In this document: piece after piece, positions 1 to 13,100 of the stretch
Layout of the letters: the number at the start of each line of letters is the position of its first letter
Numbering within the stretch: position 1 is the first letter of the stretch
From: Biomphalaria glabrata
Taxonomy: Eukaryota; Mollusca; Gastropoda; Planorbidae
Direction: 5' to 3'
NCBI RefSeq assembly: GCF_947242115.1
Contig: NC_074719.1
Location: 44,356,384-44,420,383, forward strand
Length of the DNA: 64,000 nucleotides
The notes under the pieces: generated by a model
Told to the model about the DNA's origin: nothing
What the model saw: only the letters and a program-made list of their open reading frames with translations
The model's database searches: none
Made by a program: the position numbers and the translations under genes

Positions 1-167
1 ATAAGGCAGGCAATCTTTAAGACTTTTTCACAGACTTCATAATTTTGTTTAATACAGATTTAAAATCTTATTTCTAAGGCCTAGATCTTTACCATCTCTT
101 GAAAACTTCTACTAAAGTCCAGGCTTCACATCCATTTAAGAAATCTTTTCACTTTACATTAAATAAA

Positions 168-332
168 TGTTGTACATGTTTTGAATGTTCCTTCAGATTC
201 GGAGATAATAACATCTTAGCCTAAACCTCCCGCAGGACGATTAGGGATAGCAACAAGAAGGGTTTAAACCTAGGACCTTCAAGACCACCAAATGACAGTC
301 CAGAGCGCATACCACATTATCAGGAAGCCATC
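168..332 (-). repeat. SINE-A copy (tRNA-derived), 5' of the DUSP12 exon
   Basis: Diverged copy of a family seen about ten times here. Read on the minus strand it runs from a tRNA-like head (box-B-like GGTTCAAACCC in good copies) to a tail ending in ACATCCGAAACATGTAAAAC. Here the B-box region is decayed (plus strand gggtttaaacc). Confidence 0.7.
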
Positions 333-535
333 CATTCACTTTATGGAGGTCTTAATGCTAAAGTTGTCTATCAGCTGTGCTAAATACCGAAAGAAAGTTA
401 TTAAAATTTTATTATTCTTGCTGCATGACAAAACAACTGATATGTCTTCTTTGATAATGATTTAAATTTGAAACTTACTAATCAAAAATAAAAAATATTT
501 TTTTTAACCTTTCATTTTTATATTTTTTTTTTAAG

Positions 536-2169
536 TTGAATTGTCCAAAGTGTGATATAAAAATAGGATCCTATGTTTGGTTTGGTAAGCTTCAGTTTTT
601 ATTTCTTATTTCTATTTATTCATTAAAATAGAATAGGCTGTAAGAATATCTCAATTTAAAAAAAACAATGTTCCAATATAACCATAGTTAAATGACTTTT
701 GGAAAGTCCTAAAACAAAAAATTCAGACATCTAATAATGTGGGAAGCGTGGCCAAGAGGCTAAGTGTGCTTGAACTTGGTTTGGCTTGGCTACCTAGAAG
801 GGGGCTCGAGGTTCGACACCCGACTCGGGCAGAGTTGTGTTTACTGAGCGCCTAAAGGCAGCACGGAAAACCAACTCCTAGATACCCCCTCTTCACCACT
901 GGTCCATAAATGAGATTGGACCAAAAGTGCTCTGAGCATGCTATAAGCATGAAAGTAGCGCTATATAAAAGCTATAATAATAATGTCTATAGCTGACTTA
1001 AAGCTGAGGTTTTCACAGCTACCCTTACATCAATGCATTCAGAATTTTCTGATAGAGAGAACAAACTACAAATCAAATAAGAACATAAAACTAAAATGTT
1101 ATTTAAGCTTGGTTAGGCTTATAATAGAATAATATATGCATCCTCTGTTTGGGATCCCTCAACTCAAGAAAACATTAAAGACACACAATAGAGCATAAAA
1201 AACGAATATTCACATTTGACTAGAGTAACACCTTTAGTAAAATCACTAAACTTTAGAAACCCTTCAGGATAGAAGACTTAAAAGTAAAGTAGCAACTATA
1301 CATATAACACTGAACCATAATCTTCAAATACAAAACCAAAACCTAATAAAATGCTCAGAAAGACACTAAGGTAAATGCACATTCCTTGTTACATATGCTA
1401 GAACACATTTGTACAATTATTTCTTCTTCCCTAGTGCTATTAGAGCATGGAATGGGTTGCCTGAGTCAGCCAGGAAAACCAGTGACTTGGCAGATTTTAA
1501 GTCATTGATTAACATGCATGACTAGATTGACCTAGGGATATTCGTAGGACATAAATCATCTTCTTTTTTTAAATTGTATTATAATGTATTTTATACTTTA
1601 GTTTATAATAAAACATTAGATTCTAAAAAAATGTTTTAACTTATGTATTTGCAGGAGAAAAGTGTCCTTGTGGAGCCTGGGTGGCTCCTGCCTTTCACAT
1701 TGACAGCGGTAAAGTTGACAAGATCCCCTCACAGCCTGTCATGCCACGCACCCACACACCAGCCGCTGCTGCTGAAGTGACCACTGCCATCTCCCCGGAA
1801 CCTGTTCACCTTATTGGTGCAGTGACAGCATTTCCTGTGTCCAGCACTGGCGGAGGTAGACCTCTTGGTCACAACCCTCTGCCAGAAAGGCCTGCTGCTG
1901 GCTCCAGGCTGTCCTTGATATATCCCGTTGCAGCTGTTCAGCCGAGGATGGCCACTGCCGCCGGGCCAGGTGATCGCCCTTTGATTGCATCCGTCTCAGC
2001 ATCACAGGTGCCGTCTTCTCCAGAACATGCACCTCAGCCCGTCCAGTCCATGGACTATGAAACTGGTGAAACGGCACAGACGTCTGCTGATCCTACTACC
2101 GTGGTTCCTGATAACAGAGACTTAGAAAGTGGTATTAACAGCATCCATATGGATGTGGATAGCAATTAA
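536..2169 (+). CDS. DUSP12: DUSP12/YVH1 homologue, last two coding exons (C-terminal zinc-binding domain)
   Basis: Exons 536..584 and 1655..2169. The acceptor after a long T tract at 535, the donor GTAAGC at 585 and the acceptor TTTGCAG at 1654 join in phase 1. The joined reading has CPKCDIKIGSYVWFG, then EKCPCGAWVAPAFHI and KVDKIP. This CxxC...GS-x-x-W-x-G-E-x-C-x-CG...PAF pattern is the C-terminal zinc-binding domain of DUSP12/Yvh1, a dual-specificity phosphatase; in yeast this domain is needed for 60S ribosomal subunit maturation. The catalytic domain would lie before the window. Odd: known DUSP12 proteins end soon after this motif, but here about 145 more residues follow, rich in Pro, Ala, Ser and Thr and ending acidic, before TAA at 2167. 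RNF180 has a similar zinc motif but fits less well. Confidence 0.85.
741..990 (+). repeat. SINE-C copy (tRNA-derived) with LINE-like tail
   Basis: tRNA-like head (GGCCAAGAGGCTAAGTG and a GGTTCGACACCC B box), then a body ending in AGCGCTATATAAAAGCTA and an (ATA)n-type tail. The end resembles the 3' end of the LINE-L2 copy at 45022..46860. It lies in the last DUSP12 intron. Confidence 0.7.
1065..1600 (+). mobile_element. LINE-J fragment (jockey-like, 3' end) in the DUSP12 intron
   Basis: Matches the C-terminal part of the reverse transcriptase at 30020..31140 in opposite orientation, including the stretch reading YASSVWDPSTQ and the end ...MHD followed by stop and a short 3' UTR. It has small deletions and stops, so it is an old copy. 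Confidence 0.75.
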
Positions 2170-3499
2170 CCCATGTCTTCCTGTTTTGAGTACCGGTAGT
2201 TTGTGAACAGGATTCTATGTCTTAATGTTTAACATGTCATGTTAACAAACTTACTAAAATGTCATTGATATGGAATTGGCAATTAATGATCAACAATGCA
2301 ATGTCACTATATCGAGCACTTAAAATTTATTTTAGAAAATATATATGTTGATTATAGTGCTGTGTTTAAAATAACTGTAAATGATGTATCATGTACCAGT
2401 AAATAATTGATAAGTTCTTCAAAAATTGTCAAATATTAAACTAAATATAAAAGGCTGTTAGGCGAGACCTAGGTTTTCTTGAATAGGTTGTGAACCTAAC
2501 CCTGTGCCATTATTAAACCGCCTTGAAGGACATTTCATGTGCAAACACTTGCTAGTTTCCTCCCCTTACTTTAATGATTGTTTTTCTAACTTGACTTGCT
2601 CTACTTGTGTGTGTGTGTAGTCCAACCTTTGACCTGTAGTCACTTTGTTATTTTTTTCAACAGAACTATAAAAAATGAGCCAACCTGCAGCATAACATAC
2701 GCCTGCCCCCCCCCTCCCCCCCTTTTTCCTTTTTTTTTTTCTGATCGTCACTCTCACTGCAAAAGTTACGTGGGGTAACTCTAGTCCGACTTGCAGAAAT
2801 AAAAAGAGTTATCTTTCCATGATTTTTTTCATTTGGTGTCCCGCATGGTTAGGCCATGAAGAGAATTATATATATATAGATAGATAGATAGATTAATTCT
2901 GTGTGGGGAGCTGAGGACACTTAAGTTCTATTTTGGCGTAATTGGAATACATAGATAATAAATGAAATTTTTATATGGTGTCAAATCTATTGACCAGTAA
3001 TTATTAAAGTTGTTGCAAAATGCAGGAAATTTTAACACAGAAATGCTGATTGTCTCAAAATACTTAAAGTTTGTTTTTTTTAGCTGATTCATTAGTATAC
3101 TGTATTTGTTTTGTTACAGTTTCATTTGATCAATGCAATGTGCAACATTATTAATGTTAACATGTAAAGACACCTTTTCATCATGTTCTATTCAGCTCCT
3201 ATTTTCTGAGACTGGTGTTTTACACTGTAACTGCTGTTTCTAGATTTATATGCAGGTCTGGGCAGTTGTCTTTGAGATGGTTTGAATGAACACATGGGTT
3301 TTTGCTTCTTTTTTTTTTTTTTTTTAATTTGATTGTGTGGTGGCCAGATAACAAATAAATGAGTTTTACTTTGATGTGACAAGTTTTCTTCACCAACAGG
3401 GTTTGATATGCCTGTTGTGCATGCATAGCTTAGCCAAGACCGTTCGTTCGTTGTAGGAGGCATGAATGCTGACTTGCAACGTGACCCCACGTCTTACAC

Positions 3500-3612
3500 C
3501 GCTGTGGCGTGGCAAGAAGCTAAGGGTTTAAACTGACCGCAGGTCGCAAGCCAGTGTTCAGGCCTTCTATAACGATTGGTCTCAGCTGAACTGACCAGTT
3601 GAGTTGGACGAT
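3500..3612 (+). repeat. Low-copy dispersed repeat (pair with 37750..37865)
   Basis: Contains CAGTGTTCAGGCCTTCTAT followed by an ATTGGTCTC motif. The same block is seen at 37750..37865. Family not recognised. Confidence 0.5.
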
Positions 3613-4902
3613 GCACTTTTGAAATAAACAGCTGTTTACAATAATGTGTGATTTTTTATGTAATCAGATTTCAGTCAACATTGACCTCCAAGAATTTTGT
3701 GAATTTAAAAAATGAAAAACAAAGTTTGATAGGGAGTTTTATAGGGGGGGATCAAGAGAGAGTGTTGACTGTTTCAGAAAGGCCAGTAACTGTTATCAAT
3801 TATCTATTCTTGTTAATTTCATTAGTCTGCTTCAGAATATATAGGGCATTAATATTGGAATGTATTTTTTATCAGATGACAATAATGTGTTATTCACTCG
3901 TGGTAAGTTCTATAAGGCAGCTGAGCTCATAAAGTTATCTGTGGGCTTTACCTTATTACTAATGCCCTCACTTCTGATAAGATACAAAATATTTTATTGT
4001 TCTACATTATTTTATATGTGACAGTGTTATTGATATCATTTGAAGAATTCATCTACTACCTTGTTTTGTTTCTGTTTAATGTTGGCCATAATGAAGTCTC
4101 ATGTTTATCAGAGTTGATTTTCTTTTATTGCAACTAACTGCTACATTAATTCATGAAACTTGAAGCACTTTAAGAAAGATGTTTGTTAATAAATGGCATT
4201 TCAACGTTTGTTTTCGCTGGTAATTGATTCAAAACCTGATTAATACATGGATAAATGTGGTATTTAATTTTCTTCTTTCTTGACAGAATGTCTGTAATTT
4301 GTATCATAAATTTGTAGTCTAGTAACATTTTCTGTTGGTCTAATTCTTTTTAAAATATGTATGTATGTGCACTATAAACATACAAATAATGATTTTGAAG
4401 TCTTGGCAACACAAGCTTAATTTTTAAACATAATTTGATTTAAATGACACTTAAAAAAATAATTGTGTCAAAAAGTTCTATTTGAATTACTGATAATGCC
4501 TGCTGTATGTTGGGCTTTCAGTTACAAGAAGGTTACTGTTTACAAGAAAGTTGCTGGGGAAAAAATGTTACGTATTGTTGAAGATTTTGCTGTACAATTA
4601 TTATTTTTTATTTTGTTTTTCTTTTAAAATATCAATGGAGCTTTGATATGAAGCAACAAAGTGGTAAATTATACATTATTTTTGAAGATGTCTGAATCTG
4701 GGAATTGTAGCAGCAAGACACTCCGTAATCAGTTTGACCACTGAAAAGGACTTCTCTTGACAGACAAGCTTGGACTGGGAACTGTTCACTCCTAGTCTTG
4801 TCTGATGTTTCCACTATGGCAATGACCACTTTGAGTGACCATGTGATGATGTCACTCCCAGGACTATTAGTTCATCTGGAACATTAATGGCAGACTACTT
4901 TC

Positions 4903-5046
4903 ATTAAACTTGTTTACTTTTCTACCCAGCCCCTGTTTACTTTTTTATTTACTAGCTAGCCCCTGTTTACTTTTTTATTTTCTAGCTAGCCCCTGTTTAC
5001 TTTTTTATTTTCTACCCAGCCCCTGTTTACTTTTCTACCCAGCCCC
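4903..5046 (+). repeat. Minisatellite, about 36-bp units
   Basis: Imperfect tandem copies of CCCCTGTTTACTTTTTTATT plus TCTAGCTAG or TCTACCCAG, four to five units. Confidence 0.85.
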
Positions 5047-6014
5047 ATTTTTCGGTGACAAACTTTCAGCAAGACGTAGCTGATGATCTCTATGACACAT
5101 GAGCCCTTGCTTCATTTTAATGAGGTTTCTACTGGAGCAGTGGCTTTACATACCTATTTTGCCAGAGTGGTAGTGCCTCCTGAAATTGAGGGTCTCAAGT
5201 TTTTAATCCTGATGGTTGCTGCATTTATACTTCAGACTTTTAGTGGGATCTGATAAATGGAACCCAACAACAGAGCAATAATCAGAGACAGAATATCTTT
5301 GAGATATTCTTATATTTTGTATTTGCTAGCTAAGCTTGTAAACAGTTATCTAGACATCTTAGTTTTTCATCTTTGTTTCAATGCTTCTTAAACTGGTTGA
5401 AATTTTCAAAACTGGTGAAAATGTATCAGGATTGCACATTTTTAAGGTGCACAGATAAAAAGTGTAAACTTTTTGTATACAGGATGCAAAGCAGAGTTGA
5501 TTTGTTTTTTAAACCCCTTGAAACTAAACATAGAAGTGGTGTAAAACACAATGAATTTTATGGTGCCATGTGTGTAACTGTAACCATTAAAAACTGATTT
5601 TGTGAAAGGCAAAATTATTTCCCCTATTGAAGTTATTAAATGTTGAATATAAAAGTGATTGCCTTTGTTGTTTTCTTTCTTTCAATAAAACTAGCTCAGA
5701 GTGCACAAGATAACTACTAACAAGACATATCCCAGAAAATCATATACCACTTAACTGATGTGTGGAGGCTATATTTTTTTTAAAACTAAAATACATGCTC
5801 ATGATTGGATTCCCAAGCTCTAATAGCTAACCTTTTATTATGAGAGATTTGTAAAAAAAAAAAAAAAAAATTTTAATGTGCAATTTCTTTTTGAATTTCA
5901 TCAATGCTCATAAGTTTAAAAATTCACCATTAAATGTGAAAACTCCTTTTAACACATTGTGTGAAATTAATTATTTCAAATTAAGCTTTTACTTTTCCAG
6001 CATGACAAAAAGTT

Positions 6015-6242
6015 CTTCTTTTAGACCATGCAGTCTAAAGGGCAGATGATGTAATGGTAATGTTTCTTTGGCCCACAGTTAACGAGGGTGTCATGTGGCC
6101 AGCACAACGACAAACCGCCTATACTTTTCCCCAACTAATGTTGGTAGACTCAGAGGCACCCTTAAGATACAGAAATTAAAAATACCAGGATCTGAACCTG
6201 GGACCCTTGGTTCAGAAGTAAAGTGCTTTACCACTCAGCCAC
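6015..6242 (-). repeat. SINE-B copy (tRNA-derived)
   Basis: On the minus strand it starts with GGCTGAGTGGTAAAGCACTT and a B-box-like GGGTCCCAGGTTCAGATCC, then a body with CCACATGACACCCTCGTTAAC and a tail that in good copies ends GGTCTGAAAGGGGAAC. One of about nine copies in the window. Confidence 0.8.
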
Positions 6243-6269
6243 AATGCATTCTAATATGTGATCTTGTGA

Positions 6270-6830
6270 ACCAGTAACACAGACTAAAATGAAAAATACC
6301 TAGGTGTTTTAATAAATGAAAAAGTGTCATGAAATATCTAAATTGATGAAACTATCAAAAAAATCAAACAAAACATACTGGTTTTGTTAAAAGAAATTTC
6401 TATAAATCAAATAAGAACTAAAATGTTATTTAACCTTGGTTAGGCCAATAATAAAATATGCATCCTCTGTTTGGGACCCCTCAACTCAAGATAACATTAA
6501 GAAACTAGAACAGACACAAACTAGAGCAGTGAAATTCATAACTAACGAATATTCACATTTGACTACAGTAACACCTTTAGTAAAATCACTAAATTTAGAA
6601 AGCCATCAGGAGAGAAGACTCAAAAGTAAAGTAGCAATTATACATAAAATACTGAACCATAATCTTCAAATACAAAAAACAAAAATCTAATAAAATACTC
6701 AGAAAGATAAAAGCACATTCCTCATTCCATTTGCTAGGACAAATTTGTACAAATGCTCCTTCTTCCCTAGTGCATGACACGTAGGATGTAATCATTTTCT
6801 TTTTTGAAGTAATGTCTTCTGAGCGCAGAA
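6270..6830 (+). mobile_element. LINE-J fragment (jockey-like), internally deleted
   Basis: Same family as 30020..31140: reads NEYSHLTTVTPLVKSLNLES in one frame and keeps the 3' UTR motif CTTTTTTGAAGTAATGTCT. The part between the Tyr-rich region and the 3' UTR is missing. Confidence 0.8.
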
Positions 6831-6999
6831 CCAACCATTCCCCTGATGTTAGCATATCAACTTAGACTGTTCATCCTAGTTATTATCATTTAACAAGTGA
6901 ATTTGTTTTAAGGAACTAGGTCTGACATTTGAGTGCTGGATTAAATTTGAGTTTCATTATCCTAACCTTTGTGTTCATTTTCTTTCCTATTCCCCACAC

Positions 7000-7215
7000 C
7001 CATGACCTCTGTTTTTTCAAGTTATATACTACCTGTAATGTCACCGTCCCCTGCCTTTGGTCTTTTGGAATGTTGGGACACCACCCGTGATCTGTTTACC
7101 CTTCCCATTCATCTGTCTTTAACCCTGACTAGAATCTCTTTCAATAACAGACCTGTCCAGCGCTTCGTTTGCCTGTTTTTTTCTCCTGAAAATGTTCCCA
7201 GCAGAAAGGTCTGTG
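7000..7215 (-). mobile_element. LINE-R fragment (RTE-like C-terminus)
   Basis: The minus strand holds a decayed copy of the RTE-type ending seen at 58081..58284 (GLPLKEVL...NRSxVVSQ-like reading, then two-base-shifted remains). Confidence 0.55.
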
Positions 7216-10120
7216 GATCTTGTGACATGGGTGTACAGTCTAGCTACGCAACTTTTTGTACATGTTTTCATGCAATAGCTGTGACTTGTTATGAATTGTA
7301 CATGTGTAAATAGCCATTTTATTCCTTCATATGCTCATTTTTTGTTTGTAGTTCTGTTGATCTAGTCTAATAATGAACAAAGAAGATAAGGCACAAATTC
7401 ACTGAACTCCTATTACGCCAGCTAATATGCAAAAACAAAATATTGGCTCTGGGTATCAAGTGCTCTAATGTTGTCCAGAATGGAAACCGGCCTTTTTCTG
7501 CACAATATCCATCACACTCTCAGAACTCATAATGTGATGTTTTACTTTGTTGAGTCTGACCTATGGAATAATATTGGTAAAGTGTACCCAAATACATTGG
7601 TTTTTGGTATTCTCAGTTATTCACTAAAGCAGTTAATAGATTATTTGGTTCATTTGTACTTTCCAGGTAATATACTCTCTTTCTAGGAAATGGCTGTCAT
7701 ACTGCTCCTGTTTGTCATTAATCAATATAAAAAAAAAATGATAACAAAATGTTTCACTCTCTACTGTATTCTGTATCACAAATATGTTACACTTTTACTT
7801 GTATAATAATGTCAAGTAATGCATACAATATTTAGATATAACATATCTACACAGCTTAGCAAACCAGCAATCATCTACATCTACGCACAAAAAAAATGAC
7901 TGTACAAATGACACAATTAGTTATTAAACTTAGATTTCAAAACAGAATCCTGATTCAAAGTTAGCCAACACCTACAGGCTATTTATACCTCATTTGCAAT
8001 ACCTGTGGTATGAGATGTATTTGAAAAAAAAAAAAAACATTTAACATACATAAAACATTTTGTAATTGTAAGTATTGTCACTGAAACCAAAAATGATCAA
8101 AAATAAAAAAAAAAACCTTTTTTTTTTTTTTGTAATTGTCATTTCATCCCATTGACAATTTAATGCAATATCTCAAAAAAAAAGTAGTTCCAATCCCTGA
8201 ACTCTTTGTCAGACAGGTGAAAGACAATCTCTATACATGTGTGTCTGTGGCATTATACACCAAAATAAATTAGAATTTGGCTTAACAATCTCTTGCCATA
8301 ATATGTAATAATGACCTGCATCACTGACAGCTCAATAATCTGTTGAAACCAATTAAGAAAACGAGTTGTTGTTTTTTTATCTCTAGAAATCATTTTAAAA
8401 ATAAATTTAACTGAAAAGAAATCTGGCTACACAAGACAATTAAGTGGCTTCATCTGGAAAATAAATTCTACATAGTCTAACCCCTTGGCTAAAAGTAGGC
8501 CATTTATTAAATAAATTGGGAAGCACAAGAGTTCAAAATGGACATTTAGTACTCACTATCAGTAGTTAGGAACTAACAGATGTTCCAATAAAGGAACAAC
8601 TTTCTAAAACCTTGGGAACTGGTATACGGTTTAAAACAAAATTTTGATCCCTACTTTTAAGTAAATAATGACAAAAATTTGAGTATGTGATATCCAAAGA
8701 GCGTGTAAGACCATTGAACAATGTATTGGTTCATTATCAATTAAGATATAAAACAAACCAACATTAAGCACAAAACTATTGCATCAAGCTGCCCCTGTGG
8801 CTGATGTGTGCAGAACATCTGGGATCCATTAAGCACAATTCCACTTATTTCAAATGACCAAAAACTGAAAAGTTAAAAGTGCACAGGAGCTTAGACAGTA
8901 GATAGTTTTGGATTTATCTTGACCATGAAACATTTATTCATATATTGAAAATGATTAACTTTAACTCGAGTTTGGTCTTTTGTAAGTTTCTAGTCTGGAA
9001 TATAAAACTGCAAGTTAAAATCATGGACTGGTGATATGAAAAATTCTTGACCTTCTAATTAGCTTATCTATAAAATAGAATTTAAGAAAAGCAACCACTT
9101 TTTGATTATTTAAAACCTTCATAACTAAAACAGAATGTATCTATGCATTAGTTTCATTAGTTAGGTGAGTTAAACTTTTTACATGTTAAAACAATGCCAG
9201 AGGCACATGACAAAAAGTTTCTTTTTACAACAGAGCTTTAAATAAAGAAAAAAACATTTTTTAACAACCAAATTTTTAACCAAAAACAAAGAATATAATT
9301 TTCATGAACTTAATAGTGTCAATTTTGTTGTTGGAAATCTTCGACGAAGGAACCAAACTTTAAAATGGAAGTTCATTTACAGAGCAGCAACAGAACACAA
9401 ATAATTACAGGCATCACAGACGCAAAGAAGCACTGCTTAGACATACAAGAAAATAACTTTCTACTATGACCTTTTTTTTTTATTTAGTAGTGAGTACCGG
9501 TATTTTGTGATTTAAGTAAGCAGATAGAGTACCTGATCCAGGTCACACACAAAAATACCATATTATAAGATATTGTGAGATTGAAACAATTGTGACAAGA
9601 CATCACTTTACTGATAGAACAATGTTTTCTAAATGTTTCTTTCAAGTAATAGTTTGAAGAAAATTTTAAAAATGTCTACACATTCAGCTAGGAGTTTAAT
9701 CATTTAATCAAAGCAGCCACTACTTTAAACACTACATGATTTTATTCAAGTGTTTCACATGACGATGCGGACCCAAAAGTTTGTCATTTCACTACCAATA
9801 TATTTTTAATGCTTCTCCAATGAAAATTAGTTTCCAATCTCTAATCTTTTACTAGGGCTTGACACTAATAATAAATAATATTTTTTTTTATAGTTCAGGT
9901 TACCTGTATATATGTTTTCTTTAATTTTTATATGGTTTTATTTTCGCTATAAGATGAAAGTACAAGGGTAAATGTTGTGCTTCTGATACAAGTCTAGTTC
10001 CATACACTAGCACAACACAGTTCTGATATCTACACAGGTTCACATAGACCAAATGGGTTAGTTGGGGTAGGGGGGCTGGGGGAGCTATTTATTACTTGAC
10101 CTGACCTAATAATTCTTAGT
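7216..10120. other. AT-rich intergenic DNA between convergent genes
   Basis: No exon on either strand with coding-like composition. Poly-A/poly-T tracts near 7730, 8020, 8110 and 9470, and a G-rich patch near 10065. It probably includes the 3' flank of the minus-strand DUF2358 gene. Confidence 0.5.
10088..10093 (-). promoter_or_regulatory. Candidate polyadenylation signal AATAAA
   Basis: Minus-strand AATAAA about 28 bases after the stop codon at 10121. Close spacing makes it plausible for the DUF2358 unit, but AATAAA is common in such AT-rich DNA. Confidence 0.4.
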
Positions 10121-13100
10121 TCAACTAACAAGAGGCTTGGCAGGGTTCAGGAAACCTCTCAACTTGTCACTCAGTTTCTCTGTTTCACTTTCATTGTCTG
10201 GCATCATCTGTGAAATGAGAAAATGGTAATTCAATTTTTAATGACACATTAAGTCAAGTTACATGTGTGAAATGAGAAAATGGCAATTCAATTTTTAATG
10301 ACATGTTAAGTCTTATACAAAAAAAAAATTATATAACGTAATGAAAGACCAAGTTAAATTATTGACCTCTATGGTGACATTCATGAACTACGAAAACATC
10401 AGGTTTTTTTGCAAGAGAGGATTTGAGCCTCACAAGCCCTCACTCAAATGGCGCTGCACTGTGGCGACATGCAATTTGTGCTTTCATTATTCATTATTAT
10501 TTCTTTGCTGGATGTATATTAAATGTTCTTTTGTAATTAGTTATGCAGATGAAGACTTCTGTTTTCAAGCTGGGCTCCACAATGAGTATTTATAAACTTT
10601 GTCACATGTAAATTATGAGTGCGTCTGGTGTGAATGTACACTTTGGTTTCTTATAGTTATAATGTTTTTTGTTTGGTGTAATGCACAAATTGTAAAACAA
10701 ATTTCCATATGGACAATAAAGATTATTATTATTATTATTAAATAGACAGAAACCCTGCTGTCTAGCATAATGCATTCATGTCACCATACAGGTCAAGAAT
10801 TAGTGGTTTCTCAGACCTGTTGAGACGGAGATTAGTAGAAAACTCAAGGGGCTTAATTCACTGATGACGCCTTGCACTGATGACACAATGTATAACACTT
10901 AACACACTTTTAAAAAATAAGACATACTTTGAAAGCCCCAGAGCTCTACCTCTCAATGTATGACTTACCCTATCTATCCTATGTTTATGAACTCTACCAT
11001 CTTTGCCTATGTGGAAGTAAGAGAACGCTTCAAGCCACCTGAGAAAGAAAAGAATCAAATTTCTAACAAAGAAATTAGAGATATTCCTTCTTTCTACACA
11101 TCATCACGCAATGTATAATGTAGTTAACAAACTTGTTTTTAAAAAATTTTAAGTCTCTTTTAATCTTAAGAAATGAACAAACAAATATAAAAAATTTTTA
11201 GTTATTTAAAAAAAAAAAAAAAAGGAGTCCAACATAGATCCAGATTATACACACACAAAAACTGGACAAAGTGAATTCTATTTACAAGGAACAAAAATCT
11301 TAAATATCCTTTCAATGTTTTCGTGATAAACCATGTTCCATTAAGATTCAAGAAAAAATATTCAATGCCTTTAATTCTTTAGTGTTGCTAGCACTGCTGA
11401 TTAATTAATTTTTTTACAGATATTATAATCTTTGTAAAAATTCTTTATAACTGGACTTCAATTTTCTTGCTGCATATATAAAAAATTTTCCTATAAATAT
11501 ACTAGTAACAATTTTTTTTTAAAGTTTTTTTTAATTGTTCTTCCTTTCTGAAGCTGATGGTGGTCCATAATTTCTCATTCTATGTATTTCTAGCAATGCT
11601 TCAATAATGCAAGGAGTCTTTCCAGCCAGCTCACACAATCAAGCTATGCAGCTCATTTCTACATAAGACGGTGCGCAAAATGTTCATGAACGTCTATTTT
11701 ATTTATTCAACTCTTTACCGAATACAAAAAAACACATTTGAGTCGAGTGAGTGGAAATACCTGCTAAAAGCTGGTTCAATTTATTTTTAAGATGATAATA
11801 TTTTGAAAAATGACAAGGGTCAAACCAGAGCTTGCATTGTGAGGCCAATGGGCTATTAATTTTTTCCTAAAATACCCGTCAAGTGTCCAGGTTTCAGGTT
11901 CCACCCATGAAGTGTTAAGAGTTAACTGAATAAGAGGAATTGCAATAAAAACTTGTAGCTAGGCATAAGTATAACAACACTCACTCCCAATCCTCTTTGG
12001 ACATTGACTTTTTAGTTGGTACAAGCTTCCAAAACTTCAAGACCTGAGTAAGTGGCAAACCTGCAAAGAAAACAACAAGTCAAATCAAACACAAAGATTT
12101 TCTGCTGCTGGGATTAACAACTGTAGAGAAATATAAAACAGCAACGCATATGGGAAACCCTGCTGGACCAAAGTAAAAACAAACGATTTTCGATGCTTAG
12201 CTTCTGAACCTGGGGTCCTGGGTTTGAATCTTGGTGAAGACTGGGCTTTTGAATCTCTGAGTCCACCCAGCTGTAATGGGTACCTGACATAAGTTAGGGA
12301 AAAGTAAAGGCGTTTTGTCGTTGTGCTGGACACATGACACCCTCATTATCTGGCGGTCATAAAAAACAGATGACATTTACATCATCTGCCCAACAGAGAA
12401 CTAGTTCTGAAAAGAGTTCTTCTTAATCAATATATAGCAGTGCTAACTATTCTATAGTCACATTAAGTCATCTAACAAGATGAGATGAGAGAATAGACAT
12501 AAATTAGAGTTTAGAGGGCCACTTAGCAGTTTCTCTCCACACAGGGACTGGTTCATAGAAACTGCAGAGACAACATCTTACAGGCTAATTTTGAAGTTCC
12601 TATAACTTTGTTTTTTTATTTTAAAAAAAGAAAAAGAAAGAGTACACAGCTATATGACCCAATGTTTTGTAATACCAACCTTTAAGCCTCCAATGTATCC
12701 TAATGACACCGGTTTGCTCTAATGTTGTCACATTTAATATCTCCATTGATGTACTCGAAAACTGAGCTTTGATCTGTAGCCGAAGTTTAAAAAGCTCCAA
12801 CTTGTACGCTGTCATGCCGCTGCATTTATAGAAACAGAACAAATTGTCACATTTCAGACTGAAATCGGTTTTATTAAATAGAATACTTAAGATCTACATC
12901 TGCCAGCCTTTTTCATCCCATGACTTCATGAACAAAAACTTGTTCATCTTTAAGTAACTTATTTCTTTTACCTACTACCAATAAACATATATAAGTTGTT
13001 TTTTTTTTACAAAGCTTATATCAACTCACTCTGTTGTCTGTCTCGTAAAAAGTGTGTACAGGTTATTTTTCCCACACTCATTCTCAGATCAAGTTGAAAC

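Larger units (their letters stand above)
2170..6010 (+). other. DUSP12 3' UTR and downstream flank, no further gene seen
   Basis: AT-rich single-copy-looking DNA after the DUSP12 stop. AATAAA signals occur at about 2798, 3623 and 5684 (the last in TTCAATAAAACTAG); which one is used cannot be told. It holds a C-run/T-run near 2705-2740, a short (GATA)n near 2870 and an (A)n near 5855. Short open frames here have no coding look. Confidence 0.5.

Noticed and set aside
3188-3490. 100-codon minus-strand frame
   Set aside because: Crosses a poly-T tract, low-complexity Lys run, no splice or homology support.
6969-7313. 114-codon plus-strand frame
   Set aside because: Opposite strand is a decayed RTE-type LINE end; the plus frame has no coding look.
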